Part shown: positions 8,679-18,413 of the stretch, piece by piece
Numbering within the stretch: position 1 is the first letter of the stretch
Layout: each line of letters opens with the position of its first letter
Assembly (NCBI RefSeq): GCF_901472535.1
Contig: NZ_LR590470.1
Coordinates: 2,480,001-2,544,000, forward strand
Length of the DNA: 64,000 nucleotides
Reading direction: 5' to 3'
DNA from: Sphingobacterium daejeonense
GTDB taxonomy: Bacteria > Bacteroidota > Bacteroidia > Sphingobacteriales > Sphingobacteriaceae
The notes under the pieces: model-generated
What the model was told of the DNA's origin: nothing
Seen by the model: only the letters and a program-made list of their open reading frames with translations
The model's database searches: none
Position numbers and translations under genes: made by a program

Positions 8679-9950
8679 CTATAAAACAATAGTTTGAGTA
8701 CGATCAGGACCTACCGACAAATACTTAATCGGAACATTTAATTCTTGTTCCAAGAAAGAAATGTAGTTCTGCAATGCTGCAGGGATTTCATCCTTACTAC
8801 GGATACCTGTTAAATCAGTATTCCAACCTTCAACTTCCTTAAGAATTGGTTCAGGTTTGTGGGTAATGATTTCATATGGCATGTAGTCGATCGTTTCTCC
8901 TTGATATTTATAATGAGTACATACGTAAATTTTATCGAAAGTATCAAGCACATCCGCTTTCATCATAATCAATTCAGTTACCCCATTGATCATAATAGCA
9001 TACTTCAATGCTGGCAGGTCAATCCATCCAGTACGACGTGCTCTACCTGTTGTTGCACCGAACTCATGTCCTAACTGGCGTAATTTTTCGCCTGTTTCAT
9101 CTTCAAGTTCTGTAGGGAATGGTCCTCCACCAACGCGAGTTGCGTATGCTTTAAAGATACCATAAACCTCGCCGATTCTGTTTGGAGCAATACCCAATCC
9201 AGTACATGCACCAGCAGTAGTGGTATTAGATGAAGTTACAAAAGGATATGAACCGAAGTCAACATCCAACAATGTACCTTGAGCACCTTCAGCCAAAACT
9301 CTCTTGCCATCCTTTAAATATTGATTTACCAAGTGTTCAGAATCAACAAATGGAATGGTTTTCAAGAATTCGATAGCATCCATAAATGCTTTTTCCTTTT
9401 CTGAAAAATCAGGGATCTCACCGTAATGAGATAAAATAGAAAGGTGTTTCTGTTTTAGTTTCTCATAGCGCTCCATAAAATCAGGAAGGGTAGTGTCACC
9501 TACACGCAAACCGTTTCTACCAGTTTTGTCCATATAGGTTGGTCCGATACCTTTTAAAGTAGATCCGATTTTACCAGCACCCATATTTGATTCAGATGCA
9601 GCATCCAATAGTTGATGGGTAGGAAGGATTAAATGGGCCTTGCGAGCAATAACCAAATTACCTTTGCCCACAGGATCAAATCCAGCAGCTTTTAGGTTGT
9701 CTAATTCTCTTTTAAGAATGATAGGGTCAATTACCACCCCGTTTCCGATTAGGTTGAGGGTTCCTTCATTGAAGATTCCTGAAGGAATAGTGTTCAATAC
9801 AAATTTCTTGTTGTCAAACTCTAAAGTGTGTCCCGCATTTGGTCCGCCTTGAAAACGAGCGATCAAATCATATTTTGGACAAAAAACATCAACGATTTTC
9901 CCTTTTCCCTCGTCTCCCCACTGCAAACCCAATAGCACATCAACTTGCAT
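8679..9950 (-). CDS. purA: Adenylosuccinate synthetase
   Basis: Converts IMP, aspartate and GTP to adenylosuccinate, the first committed step to AMP. The 423-residue protein begins with the canonical GLQWGDEGKGKIVD phosphate-binding loop and has QGGPNAGHT near residue 35, the GIGPTYMDKTGR region, and the C-terminal base-binding SVGPDRTQTI. The frame is intact. The order relA, fur, purA, pabB on one strand is common in Bacteroidota; here a hairpin terminator separates fur from purA. Confidence 0.96.
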   Translation of the reverse strand: MQVDVLLGLQWGDEGKGKIVDVFCPKYDLIARFQGGPNAGHTLEFDNKKFVLNTIPSGIFNEGTLNLIGNGVVIDPIILKRELDNLKAAGFDPVGKGNLVIARKAHLILPTHQLLDAASESNMGAGKIGSTLKGIGPTYMDKTGRNGLRVGDTTLPDFMERYEKLKQKHLSILSHYGEIPDFSEKEKAFMDAIEFLKTIPFVDSEHLVNQYLKDGKRVLAEGAQGTLLDVDFGSYPFVTSSNTTTAGACTGLGIAPNRIGEVYGIFKAYATRVGGGPFPTELEDETGEKLRQLGHEFGATTGRARRTGWIDLPALKYAIMINGVTELIMMKADVLDTFDKIYVCTHYKYQGETIDYMPYEIITHKPEPILKEVEGWNTDLTGIRSKDEIPAALQNYISFLEQELNVPIKYLSVGPDRTQTIVL

Positions 9951-10012
9951 AGTATTACTTGAAATTTATTAGTTAAAATTTAATTTGTTTTGTTCACGAA
10001 TCAAAATAAAAA

Positions 10013-10046
10013 TTCGGAAAAAGGGCGTTACCAGCCTTTTTCCGAA
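10013..10046 (-). terminator. Rho-independent terminator of fur
   Basis: Inverted arms TTCGGAAAAAGG (10013-10024) and CCTTTTTCCGAA (10035-10046) lie 30 bases past the fur stop codon. On the minus strand the stem is followed by a T-rich run. It separates fur from purA. Confidence 0.75.
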
Positions 10047-10078
10047 CAAAGGTATATATTAATTCCTCGAATGTTAAA

Positions 10079-10573
10079 TTAATTTGAAATTACTGCTTCT
10101 TTTGCGGGAGCATCTTGAGTAAGCTTGCTTTTGCGGCAGTCAGCACAGATTCCATAAAGGTTTAGCGAATGGTGCTTGATGTCAAAATTCAACAGGTCCC
10201 CAATCATAGATTGAATCTGATAAACTCTTGGGTCACAGAATTCTACAACCTTGTTGCATTCAATGCAGATTACATGGTCATGCTGTTTGTAACCGTAGGA
10301 TTTCTCGAATTGAGCCATATTACGACCAAATTGATGCTTGGTCACCAAATCACAAGAAACTAACAACTCCAATGTGTTATAAACCGTGGCACGACTAACA
10401 CGGTATTTCTTGTTTTTCATGTGGATATATAATGACTCCACGTCGAAATGATCCGACCTAGAATATATCTCCTCTAAAATAGCATAACGCTCAGGTGTTT
10501 TTCGTAGGTTCTTGTTTTCAAGGTATGCCTCAAAAATCTTCTTAACGGTTTCGTAATTTTCCCCTTGTTTCAT
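10079..10573 (-). CDS. Fur-family transcriptional regulator
   Basis: A 164-residue metal-responsive repressor of the Fur/PerR/Zur family. A winged-helix domain occupies roughly residues 1-90 ([15 protein letters not shown], then [15 protein letters not shown]). The dimerisation domain carries the HDHVICIEC metal-site signature and two CxxC pairs (CIEC and CADC) that bind structural zinc. Metal specificity (iron, peroxide or zinc) cannot be decided from the sequence alone. It lies between relA/spoT and purA on the same strand and has its own terminator. Confidence 0.88.
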   Translation of the reverse strand: MKQGENYETVKKIFEAYLENKNLRKTPERYAILEEIYSRSDHFDVESLYIHMKNKKYRVSRATVYNTLELLVSCDLVTKHQFGRNMAQFEKSYGYKQHDHVICIECNKVVEFCDPRVYQIQSMIGDLLNFDIKHHSLNLYGICADCRKSKLTQDAPAKEAVISN

Positions 10574-10654
10574 AAGGTGTGTCCTTTGTAAAAATTCAAA
10601 TTTACCAAAATACAGCGGTATTCACGATTAGAATTGTCAATACCCTGTAAGTCT

Positions 10655-12860
10655 TTAGTTCTCCGACTCGTATCTCGTCACTCCAGTGATGCCCGGAATC
10701 TGCTTCAAGTGCTTGATTAAACTGTCCAATTGATCAGTGTCGTTCACAAAAACCATAATGTCGCCCTCAAAAATACCCTCATTACTCGAAATCGACAGTG
10801 AACGAATGTTTTACCTTGAAGTCTTGTGAAATTACAGTCGTAATCTTGTTCACCAAACCAACATCATCGATACCTACAATCTTTAACCCAGTCAAGAATG
10901 CAACACTATTGTGCAAAGATGCCCATTTTGCTTTTAAGATACGGTAACCATAGTTCGCCATTAATTTGGAAGCATTCGGACAACTGGTCCTATGAATCTT
11001 GATCCCATCATTAACCGTCAAAAATCCGAAAATATCATCTCCCGGAATCGGATTACAACATGGTGCTAAAGTATAATCTACTTTCTGATAATCATCGCCA
11101 ATTAAAATAGTATCATCCTTCTTATTGATCTTTTCAACGAGACCATTGATATGAGACTGGAATTGATTTTGATTGGCGTCCTCAGAACGTTCGTTCGCCA
11201 CAAAATTCCTTAAGTTCTTGATATCTATTGTACCCTTGGCAACATTATAAAATAGTTCTTGCGAGCTTGGATATTTAAAGAAATTAGCGATCTTATTGAT
11301 GTTTTCGGTATTGTAGGTAATCTTAAGGGACTTTAATTTACGTTCCAATATCTCCTTACCATCTTCAGCTACACGGCGTTTCTCTTCTTTCAAGGAAGAT
11401 TTGATTTTGGATTTTGCTTTGGCCGTAACCACAAAATTCAACCAATCTTCTTTAGGAGTTTGTTTGCTGGAAGTGATGATTTCTACCTGATCACCATTCA
11501 GCAGCTCATGGCTCAGCGGTACCAATTTATGGTTTACTTTGGCACCTATACAGGTTGCACCAATATCCGTATGAATTTCAAAAGCAAAATCTAAGGCAGT
11601 AGCACCATTCGGCAATTGAACCAAAGTTCCTTTTGGAGTAAAAATAAAAATCTCGTCAGAAAACAGGTTCATCTTGAAATCATCCACAAAATCCAAAGCA
11701 TTGGGTTCAGGATTATTCAATATATCACGAACCTTCTGAATCCATTGATCCAAGCCATTGTCAGAATTGGATTCCTTGTATTTCCAATGAGCTGCAAACC
11801 CTTTTTCTGCGATTTCATTCATTCTCCTCGTACGAATCTGTACTTCAACCCATTGTCCTCGAGGACCCATCACAGTGGTATGCAAGGATTCGTACCCATT
11901 AGCCTTAGGGGAAGAAACCCAATCCCTCAAACGGTCAGGATTCGGACGGTATAAGTCTGTTACGATAGAATACACCTTCCAACATTCTGTTTTTTCCTTT
12001 TCGTCATCCGTATCGATGATAATACGGATGGCAAACAAATCATATACCTCTTCAAATGGGATAGATTTCTTCCGCATCTTGTTCCAAATGGAGTGGATCG
12101 ATTTTGGTCGCCCAAAAACAGAAGCGTTGATTCCTTCTTCTGCCAATATCTCTTGGATAGGAGTGATAAAATCTACAATGAATTTTTCACGTTCCGCTTT
12201 TTTCTCATTCAGTTTCTTGGCAATGAATTTATAAGTATCCGGATCGGTATACTTCATGGACAAGTCTTCTAATTCAGACTTGATAGCATAAAGGCCCAAA
12301 CGATGTGCCAATGGAGCATATAAATAGCTGGTTTCCGAAGCAATCTTCAACTGCTTGTGGCGTGCCATAAACTCCATGGTTCTCATGTTATGGAGCCTAT
12401 CTGCCAATTTGATCAGGATTACCCTAACATCATCTGCCAGGGTCAACAACATCTTTCTAAAGTTCTCAGCTTGCATGGAGCTGTTCGGGTCGAATATGCC
12501 TGAGATCTTGGTTAGACCATCAATGATTCGTACAACTTTCTTTCCGAACTGTTCCTCGATGTCCTGAAGTGTTACACTGGTATCTTCAACAACATCATGT
12601 AGCAATGCGCAGACAATAGAAGTGGTTCCCAACCCGATTTCTTCTGCAGCAATCTGGGCCACAGCAATAGGATGGTAAATATAAGGCTCGCCAGATTTAC
12701 GACGCATGTCTTTATGGCTCTCCAATGCTAAATCAAAGGCCTTTCTGATCTGTTGCTTGTCACCTTTTTGAAGTGTAGGTTTACAAGCTCTAAGCAGCGC
12801 GCGATATCTTTTACGGATTTCCTTATTTTCAGCCTCAATATCAATCACATATTCTTCCAT
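10655..12860 (-). CDS. Bifunctional (p)ppGpp synthetase/hydrolase (RelA/SpoT), one frame break
   Basis: Makes and degrades the stringent-response alarmone. Domains in order are an HD hydrolase (ALLHDVVEDT near residue 90, so hydrolysis is likely intact), a synthetase domain (GRPKSIHSIWNK near 265, YESLHTTVMGP near 325), TGS (ATALDFAFEIHTD) and a C-terminal ACT domain. The frame breaks inside ACT at a run of four A on the minus strand (10809-10812). Removing one A restores the tail (IRSLSISSNEGIFEGD ... GITGVTRYESEN) and gives 734 residues, the usual length. I read this as a sequencing error. Confidence 0.92.
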
Positions 12861-12996
12861 AAAAATGCATTGCTAACAATAAAAAAATAAATAATTTTGT
12901 TATATTTATTGAACTAATAATTCAAGAATTTATACTAAATTGTAAAGTATAAATATACGGAAAAAAATTAAATTTATTTGCATAGGGCTTATTATA

Positions 12997-13659
12997 ATGA
13001 TGATGTGTGGAAGTAATTTAAAGTGGGTTTTTATGGTTTTTGTCATGTTTGTTTTGCCTCTATCAATACAAGCTCAGACGCTCATAAAGCCCCAATATGG
13101 ACCTGGTAAACCAGAAGTGGTTGAGCATTATGCCACCACAACCCTAGACAATGGGGAGGTCGTGCCATGGTTCCCAATCGAGGAAGTAGTGGTCTATGCC
13201 AGAAGGACATTTAAAACAGAAGACGACCGCCAGAAATACCTCAGACTCAGAAGAAACGTTATTCGTGTGTTACCGTATGCAATCTATGCGCAGAAACGCT
13301 ATGAGCAACTCGACCGCGACTTGGCAATGACAAATTCGAGAAGAGAAGAAAAAAGATTGATCAAAGAATGTGAACAAGAAATCAAAGATAAAATCACTTC
13401 AGAAGTGAAAAACTTGAGCATTTCACAAGGTAAGATCCTGATTAAACTAATAGAAAGACAAACAGGTAATACAAGTTATGAACTCGTAAAAGACATGAAA
13501 GGCGGAATATCCGCATTCGTCTACCAAGGAGTTGCCAAAATATTTGGTCATAACCTAAAAAGTACCTACGATCCAGCAGAAGATTATGAAATTGAAAACA
13601 TAATTCGCGAATATGAACGTTCGCGTCCTATGGCCAACCCTAAAAACCTTTTTTTATGA
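12997..13659 (+). CDS. DUF4294 family secreted protein
   Basis: A 220-residue protein of the Bacteroidota-specific DUF4294 family. An N-terminal hydrophobic signal of about 27 residues ends at IQAQ, so it is exported. The conserved core starts with PWFPIEEVVVYARR and RVLPYAIYAQKRYEQLD, followed by a basic, helix-rich middle and a tail ending in SRPMANPKNLFL. Function unknown. The glutathione peroxidase start overlaps its stop codon (ATGA), so the two are translationally coupled. Two additional in-frame ATGs within the first three codons leave the exact start open. Confidence 0.8.
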   Translation: MMMCGSNLKWVFMVFVMFVLPLSIQAQTLIKPQYGPGKPEVVEHYATTTLDNGEVVPWFPIEEVVVYARRTFKTEDDRQKYLRLRRNVIRVLPYAIYAQKRYEQLDRDLAMTNSRREEKRLIKECEQEIKDKITSEVKNLSISQGKILIKLIERQTGNTSYELVKDMKGGISAFVYQGVAKIFGHNLKSTYDPAEDYEIENIIREYERSRPMANPKNLFL

Positions 13660-14153
13660 GTAAGACCGTTTATGATTATAATGCACTAGAGTTCAGCGGA
13701 CAGAAGAAATCACTTCGCGATTTTGAAGGTAAAGTATTACTGATCGTGAATACAGCCAGCAATTGCTTTTTTACCAAACAATTCAAAACCCTTGAAAACT
13801 TATACAAAAAATATAGAGACATGGGTTTTGAAATATTGGCATTCCCTTCGAATGACTTCAGAAATCAAGAACCCCTTACTGGAAGAACATTGGAAACTTT
13901 CTGCCGCGTGAATCAACAAGTAACATTTCCTGTCTTCAAACGTATCCATGTCATCGGAGAATATAAAGACCCTTTGTATGGATATTTGACAGATATCAAT
14001 GCTAATGGCAAAATCGGAACCTCCCCAATGTGGAACTTCCATAAGTATCTTGTCAATAAAAAAGGAGAGGTTGTCGACCATTTCTATTCCTTGACCAGCC
14101 CAATGTCAAAGAAAGTCCACAATCGCATAGAAGAACTGCTTAGCGACAAGTAA
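13656..14153 (+). CDS. Glutathione-peroxidase-family thiol peroxidase
   Basis: A 165-residue peroxidase of the GPx fold. The peroxidatic cysteine is in NTASNCFFTKQF near residue 36; the glutamine (NQEP) and tryptophan (MWNFHKYLV) of the catalytic tetrad are present. Two substitutions stand out: the usual ASKCGFT is ASNCFFT, and the position of the resolving cysteine of thioredoxin-dependent GPx (FPCNQF) reads FPSNDF. This enzyme may therefore use an external thiol. It starts inside the stop codon of the DUF4294 gene. The reading frame is intact. Confidence 0.87.
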   Translation: MSKTVYDYNALEFSGQKKSLRDFEGKVLLIVNTASNCFFTKQFKTLENLYKKYRDMGFEILAFPSNDFRNQEPLTGRTLETFCRVNQQVTFPVFKRIHVIGEYKDPLYGYLTDINANGKIGTSPMWNFHKYLVNKKGEVVDHFYSLTSPMSKKVHNRIEELLSDK

Positions 14154-14202
14154 TAGCAGTGATTTTTCGTATAATTGTGTATTGTACAAAATACACGATC
14201 AC

Positions 14203-14921
14203 ATGAAATTAGATTTATTAGTAATGACCGTTCATCCTGATGACGCTGAATTAGGAGCAGGGGGTGTTATTGCCAAATACGTAGCTGAAGGTAAGACCGT
14301 AGGAATTGTAGACTTGACTCTTGGCGAACTTGGAACTCGGGGTACTCCTGAAATCCGAGCACAAGAAGCTCAAGACGCTGCAGAAATCCTCGGAGTGGCC
14401 GTACGTGAAAATCTGAAACTCCGTGATGGTTTCTTCCAGAACAATGAAGAACACCAAATCGCTATTATTAAAGCAATACGTAAATACCAACCTGAAATTG
14501 TTATCACCAATGCATGGGAAGACCGACACCCTGACCATGGACGTGCCAGTAAACTCGTAAACGATGCGCTCTTCCTTGCTGGACTCAGACGAATCGAAAC
14601 TGAACTGGATGGCATTTCGCAAGAGCCATACCGTCCACGACTGCAGCTGCAACTGATCCAAGACAAATATATAACCCCGATATCCTGATCGATATCACTG
14701 AATACTGGGACATCAAAGAAAGGTCTATCCTTGCCTATACATCACAGTTCAATGTCGGCAATGACGACGATGAACCACAAACCTATATCTCAAACCCCGA
14801 CTTTATGGACTCCACCAAAGCTAGAGCACACGAATTCGGCAGATCCATCCAAGTAAAATACGCCGAAGGATTTACCTCTAGAAAAATCTTGGGAGTAAGG
14901 GATTTGTTTGAGTTGTATTAA
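14203..14921 (+). CDS. bshB1: Bacillithiol biosynthesis deacetylase BshB1, one frame break
   Basis: Removes the acetyl group from GlcNAc-malate in bacillithiol synthesis. Zinc-ligand motifs of the LmbE/PIG-L fold are visible: MTVHPDDAELGAGG at the N-terminus and DRHPDHGRAS near residue 110. I start at MKLDLLVM rather than seven codons earlier. The frame breaks at a C run at 14676-14679; adding one C restores PDILIDITEYWDIKERS and a tail ending in GVRDLFELY, giving 239 residues, the usual BshB1 length. A BstA homologue elsewhere in the window supports a bacillithiol-using cell. Confidence 0.9.
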
Positions 14922-14924
14922 AAT

Positions 14925-14952
14925 AGACATTAGACAATAGACATAAGACATA
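14925..14952 (+). repeat. Heptamer array AGACAWW, four units
   Basis: Four 7-bp units (AGACATT, AGACAAT, AGACATA, AGACATA) start three bases after the bshB1 stop codon. They are inverted relative to the TGTCTWW array at 15139-15243. Confidence 0.85.
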
Positions 14953-14979
14953 AGAACTGAGATAGTTTATTAAAATAAT

Positions 14980-15014
14980 AAAAAGGTCTGAAGATTGAAG
15001 CTTCAGACCTTTTT
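14980..15014 (+). terminator. Rho-independent terminator after bshB1
   Basis: A perfect 14-bp stem, with arms at 14980-14993 (AAAAAGGTCTGAAG) and 15001-15014, closes a 7-base loop and runs into T residues. The stem is flanked by A and T runs, so it could serve the convergent ribF transcript as well. Confidence 0.8.
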
Positions 15015-15138
15015 TATGTGAAATTGATAATTTGATAGTGAATAATATATAATACAAAAATGGTTTTAGTGTTATTAGGAGCGAAAATTTGACTAAAAAG
15101 TCCTAGGTTCAACCCATTGCAACGCCATAAAATTCTTA

Positions 15139-15243
15139 TGTCTTATGTCTAATGTCTAATGTCTAATGTCTATTGTCTTATGTCTTATGTCTTATGTCTA
15201 ATGTCTAATGTCTATTGGCTTATGTCTACTGTCTAATGTCTAC
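15139..15243. repeat. Heptamer array TGTCTWW, fifteen units, running into the ribF stop codon
   Basis: Fifteen consecutive 7-bp units of TGTCTTA, TGTCTAA, TGTCTAT or TGTCTAC (one TGGCTTA variant) in exact register. The final unit, TGTCTAC at 15237-15243, contains the minus-strand stop codon of ribF. Together with the inverted AGACAWW units at 14925-14952 it brackets the convergent bshB1/ribF gap. Confidence 0.9.
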
Positions 15244-16226
15244 AACCCTTTCCCCTCAAAATAACTCCTAATTGCTACTTCATCCTTTTTGATCTGTTCC
15301 TGCATAAGTTCAAGGCTTTCAAACCATTGATCATGACGGATAAATTCCAAAAATTTTACGCGGATGGTTTTGCTGTAAAGGTCATCGTTGAAATCCAATA
15401 AGTTAACTTCAATTTTTCTGTTCATACCGTCAACGGTTGGTCTTGTACCGATATAGCACATTCCTTTTGCTACGCGTTCTGGTTCTGGTTCATAATAATC
15501 GCCAGTTACAATCTCAGTAGTTCTAGGATAAATCTCAACTTCCACCGCATAGATACCATATGCTGGGATCAATTTGTGAGCTTCGTGCACATGAAGGTTT
15601 GCCGTCGGAAAACCGATTTCTCTGCCAATTTGATCTCCTTTTATAACGGTACCTGTCAGCTCGAATGGATATCCTAAATATTTATTTGCTGTTGTGATAT
15701 CACCTTTGATCAACGACTCACGAACACGGGTCGAAGAAACTGCCACATCCTCAATATCTTGCTCCGGGATTTGGTCAACGGAATAATCGAATATTTCAGA
15801 GAAATGAATTAGATCCTTGATAGTTCCTTTTCTGTCTTTTCCAAAATGGTGGTCATAACCGATAACGATTTTCTTGCACCCAATCTTATTCACCAGAACA
15901 TTGGAAATATATTCTTCAGGAGTTTGGATTGAGAAATCTCTCGTAAAAGGAGTGATGATCAAGTGGTCGATACCTGCCAATGCCAATCTTTCAGCCTTTT
16001 CTTCAATATCATTGATCAGACGAAGGGTGTCATCGTCCGGATTGATAATCAGTCTAGGGTGGGGGAAGAAGGTAAGCAATACAGTTTCTCCGGTATTATC
16101 CTTGGCTAACTCAGTTAGCTTGTTCAAGATTTCTGATGACCGACATGAACTCCATCAAATGTACCTATTGTAACGATGGCATAATCCAGTGGGTTTGAAT
16201 TCATCCAGATTCCTGTATATTTTCAT
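15240..16226 (-). CDS. ribF: Bifunctional riboflavin kinase/FAD synthetase, two frame breaks
   Basis: Phosphorylates riboflavin to FMN and adenylates it to FAD. The N-terminal nucleotidyltransferase part carries GTFDGVHVGHQK and the flavokinase part carries GREIGFPTANLHV and an EVNLLDFNDDLYS region. As written, the frame is broken near 16130 (missing A in GAAAATC) and near 16195 (an extra C); correcting both joins MKIYRNLDEFKPLDYAIVTI to the rest and gives 328 residues. It follows truB on the same strand. The stop codon is supplied by the TGTCTWW repeat array. Confidence 0.9.
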
Positions 16227-16251
16227 TATATATTTTTCTAAGTCTTTGAAT

Positions 16252-16973
16252 TTAGACCGTTTGGTGCTTCAATTCTTTTACTTGGTTAATTAATTCAGTT
16301 AGTTCCCAGGCGTCTTTGACATCAAATTCGCCAGATTTTGTTCTTCTCAATGATGATAGATGACCACCGTTGTTCAATACTTTTCCGAAGTCATGAGCAA
16401 TAGAACGGATATAGGTGCTTTGCTACACTTTATCCGGAAGTGAACCACAGGCATTTCAATCTTCACAACTTCAAATTCCATGATTTCAACTCTTCGAGCT
16501 TTTAATTCTACTTCCTCACCTCGGCGTGCCTTTTCATAGACTCTTTCACCACCAATCTTAATGGCAGAATGCACAGGTGGATATTGGTCCTGAACGCCGA
16601 CAAATCCAGCAGCAGCATTTAGGATATCTTCATCCTGGATATTTGAAATATCGAATGTTTGATCAATTTCGGTTTCTAGGTCATAAGATGGCGTGGTAGC
16701 TCCCAAAGTAATTGTCCCAGTATATTCTTTGTCTTCAGCTTGAAAACCATCGATCTGTTTGGTCATCTTCCCGGTACAGACAATCAATAAACCAGTCGCT
16801 AAAGGATCCAAAGTCCCAGCATGACCCACCTTGACCTTCAAAGGCTTGATGCTATTCCTTAATTTTCCTACCACATCAAAACTTGTCCAAGTTAATGGCT
16901 TGTCGATTAATAGTACTTCACCCTCCGCAAAAGCAAATTTTGGCTTAGCTTGTCCTTCTGTATTATTGCTCAT
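16252..16973 (-). CDS. truB: tRNA pseudouridine-55 synthase, one frame break
   Basis: Converts U55 of the tRNA T-loop to pseudouridine. The N-terminus has LLIDKPLTWTSFDVV and the catalytic aspartate motif GHAGTLDPLATG. The frame breaks near 16417, where one G is missing; restoring it gives CSKGTYIRSIAHDFGK, the family's C-terminal signature, and a 240-residue protein ending in NQVKELKHQTV. It lies between uppP and ribF on the same strand, a usual Bacteroidota order, but a terminator and a palindrome separate it from uppP. Confidence 0.9.
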
Positions 16974-17067
16974 TTAATCTAAAAGTTTCATTAAAATGTC
17001 CCTAACATCAATTCGATGTTGAAACATATCCCTGGCTAAATTTTGTGCAAAAATAGGAATAATTAAT

Positions 17068-17102
17068 GAGATGTGAGATATGAGATGTGAGATATGAGAT
17101 AG
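17068..17102. repeat. Heptamer array GAGATRT, five units
   Basis: Five exact-register 7-bp units (GAGATGT, GAGATAT, GAGATGT, GAGATAT, GAGATAG) upstream of truB. The inverse form ATATCTC lies at 17290-17317, so the two arrays are inverted around the uppP terminator. Confidence 0.85.
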
Positions 17103-17135
17103 AAAACGGAAAAGCAAGGAGTCAATGTTCCGTTG

Positions 17136-17163
17136 CCGTGGTTGGTGTCTCCACCAACCACGG
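17136..17163 (+). repeat. REP-type palindrome, solitary copy
   Basis: Perfect 12-bp arms (CCGTGGTTGGTG and CACCAACCACGG) around a TCTC loop, preceded by TTG. The core GGTTGGTG-TCTC-CACCAACC is identical to the palindromes flanking the RAYT gene 35 kb away. It sits in the truB/uppP gap next to the uppP terminator. Confidence 0.85.
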
Positions 17164-17177
17164 TTAGAAAATAAAAA

Positions 17178-17197
17178 AAGGGCTTTTCCAAGCCCTT
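17178..17197 (-). terminator. Rho-independent terminator of uppP
   Basis: Arms AAGGGCTT (17178-17185) and AAGCCCTT (17190-17197) close a 4-base loop; on the minus strand the stem runs into seven T. It ends transcription from the ftsX-DUF3098-uppP unit. Confidence 0.75.
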
Positions 17198-17234
17198 AAT
17201 AAAAAATATTTTTTCTCTTTATACACACATCCCA

Positions 17235-17317
17235 CCTAGCACCCTCACTGTCGCAAATCTCACATCTAATCTAGCACCCTCACTGTCGCATATCTCACAT
17301 CTCAAATCTCATATCTA
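17235..17317. repeat. 36-bp duplication and heptamer array running into the uppP stop codon
   Basis: A segment beginning CTAGCACCCTCACTGTCGCA occurs twice with a 36-bp period (17235 and 17271). It is followed by four 7-bp units, ATATCTC, ACATCTC, AAATCTC, ATATCTA (17290-17317), whose last three bases are the minus-strand stop codon of uppP. This is the same arrangement as at ribF but with a different heptamer. Confidence 0.85.
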
Positions 17318-18133
17318 CCTCTGCGTATAAAAAAACACCAACAGCGCTATTCCGATAACAATTCGGTACCAACCCCAGAATTTGAAGCCATATTTTGTCA
17401 ATACAGTGATAAAGGATTTTACAGCGATCATAGCTACCACAAATGCTACAATGTTTCCAATGATGAAAACCATAATGTTTTCATTGCTGGACATAATCAT
17501 TTCATAGCCTTTTTGGGCATGAGCAGTTCCTTCACCCCATGTTTTTACAAAGATGGAATATACTGTTACGGCAAGCATGGTAGGTACGGCCAAGAAGAAT
17601 GAGAATTCTGCGGCTGCCTTACGGTCCAACCCTTGGGTAAGACCACCAATAATGGAGGCTGCAGAACGAGAGGTCCCTGGCATCATCGCTAAACACTGCC
17701 AAAAACCAATGATAAATGCTTTTTTAACCGGAATTTCTTTTTCGTCGGTAATCTTTGGATTCTTGAACCATTTGTCAACGAACAAAAGAACCACACCACC
17801 TAATACCAAAACAGTAGAAATGGCGATCTGATTTCCCAATACAGCTTCAATTTTATCATCCAACAGTTTTCCTAGAACTAATGCTGGAATAACAGCAATA
17901 GCCAATTTATAATAAAACTTAAGGTTCTTGAAATCGAAGAATTTCTTCCAATAAAGGACAACGATTGATAATATTGCTCCAAATTGAATAGATACTTGGA
18001 ACATTTTAAGGTATTCACTTTCTTCCATACCCATCAATGCGGCAGTAAAGCCCATGTGTGCAGTTGAGGAAATTGGAAGATATTCGGTTAAGCCTTCAAC
18101 GATGGCTAGGATTATTGCTTCAAAAATACTCAT
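17315..18133 (-). CDS. uppP: Undecaprenyl-diphosphate phosphatase
   Basis: A 272-residue integral membrane enzyme (BacA family) that recycles undecaprenyl diphosphate for peptidoglycan and other cell-wall polymers. The two family signatures are EGLTEYLPISSTAHMGF near residues 14-30 and PGTSRSAASIIGGLTQG near 155-170. Roughly eight hydrophobic helices are visible, including the paired C-terminal ones. It overlaps the DUF3098 gene by one base and follows ftsX, forming a minus-strand unit for envelope biogenesis. The reading frame is intact. Confidence 0.94.
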   Translation of the reverse strand: MSIFEAIILAIVEGLTEYLPISSTAHMGFTAALMGMEESEYLKMFQVSIQFGAILSIVVLYWKKFFDFKNLKFYYKLAIAVIPALVLGKLLDDKIEAVLGNQIAISTVLVLGGVVLLFVDKWFKNPKITDEKEIPVKKAFIIGFWQCLAMMPGTSRSAASIIGGLTQGLDRKAAAEFSFFLAVPTMLAVTVYSIFVKTWGEGTAHAQKGYEMIMSSNENIMVFIIGNIVAFVVAMIAVKSFITVLTKYGFKFWGWYRIVIGIALLVFFYTQR

Positions 18134-18354
18134 TACTCCTGATTTGTCTTGTTCTTAGGTTTATATAAAATGGCTACGAATCCTAGAGCAAAACCTGCAA
18201 CAACCACTAATGGTGCCAATGTAATCTTGGTAAAGCTATAAATATTCTCAGTACCCATCATCAAAATGAAACCTATTGCAACATAACAATGCTCGCAATG
18301 AATAATTGATAATTTATCTTTTTTAAATACGAACTCCGCTCTGTTTGTAGTCAC
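18133..18354 (-). CDS. DUF3098 small membrane protein
   Basis: A 73-residue protein of the DUF3098 family, which in Bacteroidota sits between ftsX and uppP. It should have two transmembrane helices: the second (ITLAPLVVVAGFALG) is clear, but the first is interrupted by the unlikely polar stretch HCEHCY. Reading one base over in that stretch gives a normal hydrophobic run (IIIASIVML) before returning to IGFILMMGT, so I infer two compensating one-base errors near 18275-18308. Function unknown. Confidence 0.75.
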   Translation of the reverse strand: MTTNRAEFVFKKDKLSIIHCEHCYVAIGFILMMGTENIYSFTKITLAPLVVVAGFALGFVAILYKPKNKTNQE

Positions 18355-18413
18355 TGGAGTTGTTTTTACTTTTTTTGTCTGACTTCATTTTTTAAAACTG
18401 ATTAACAATTGAT

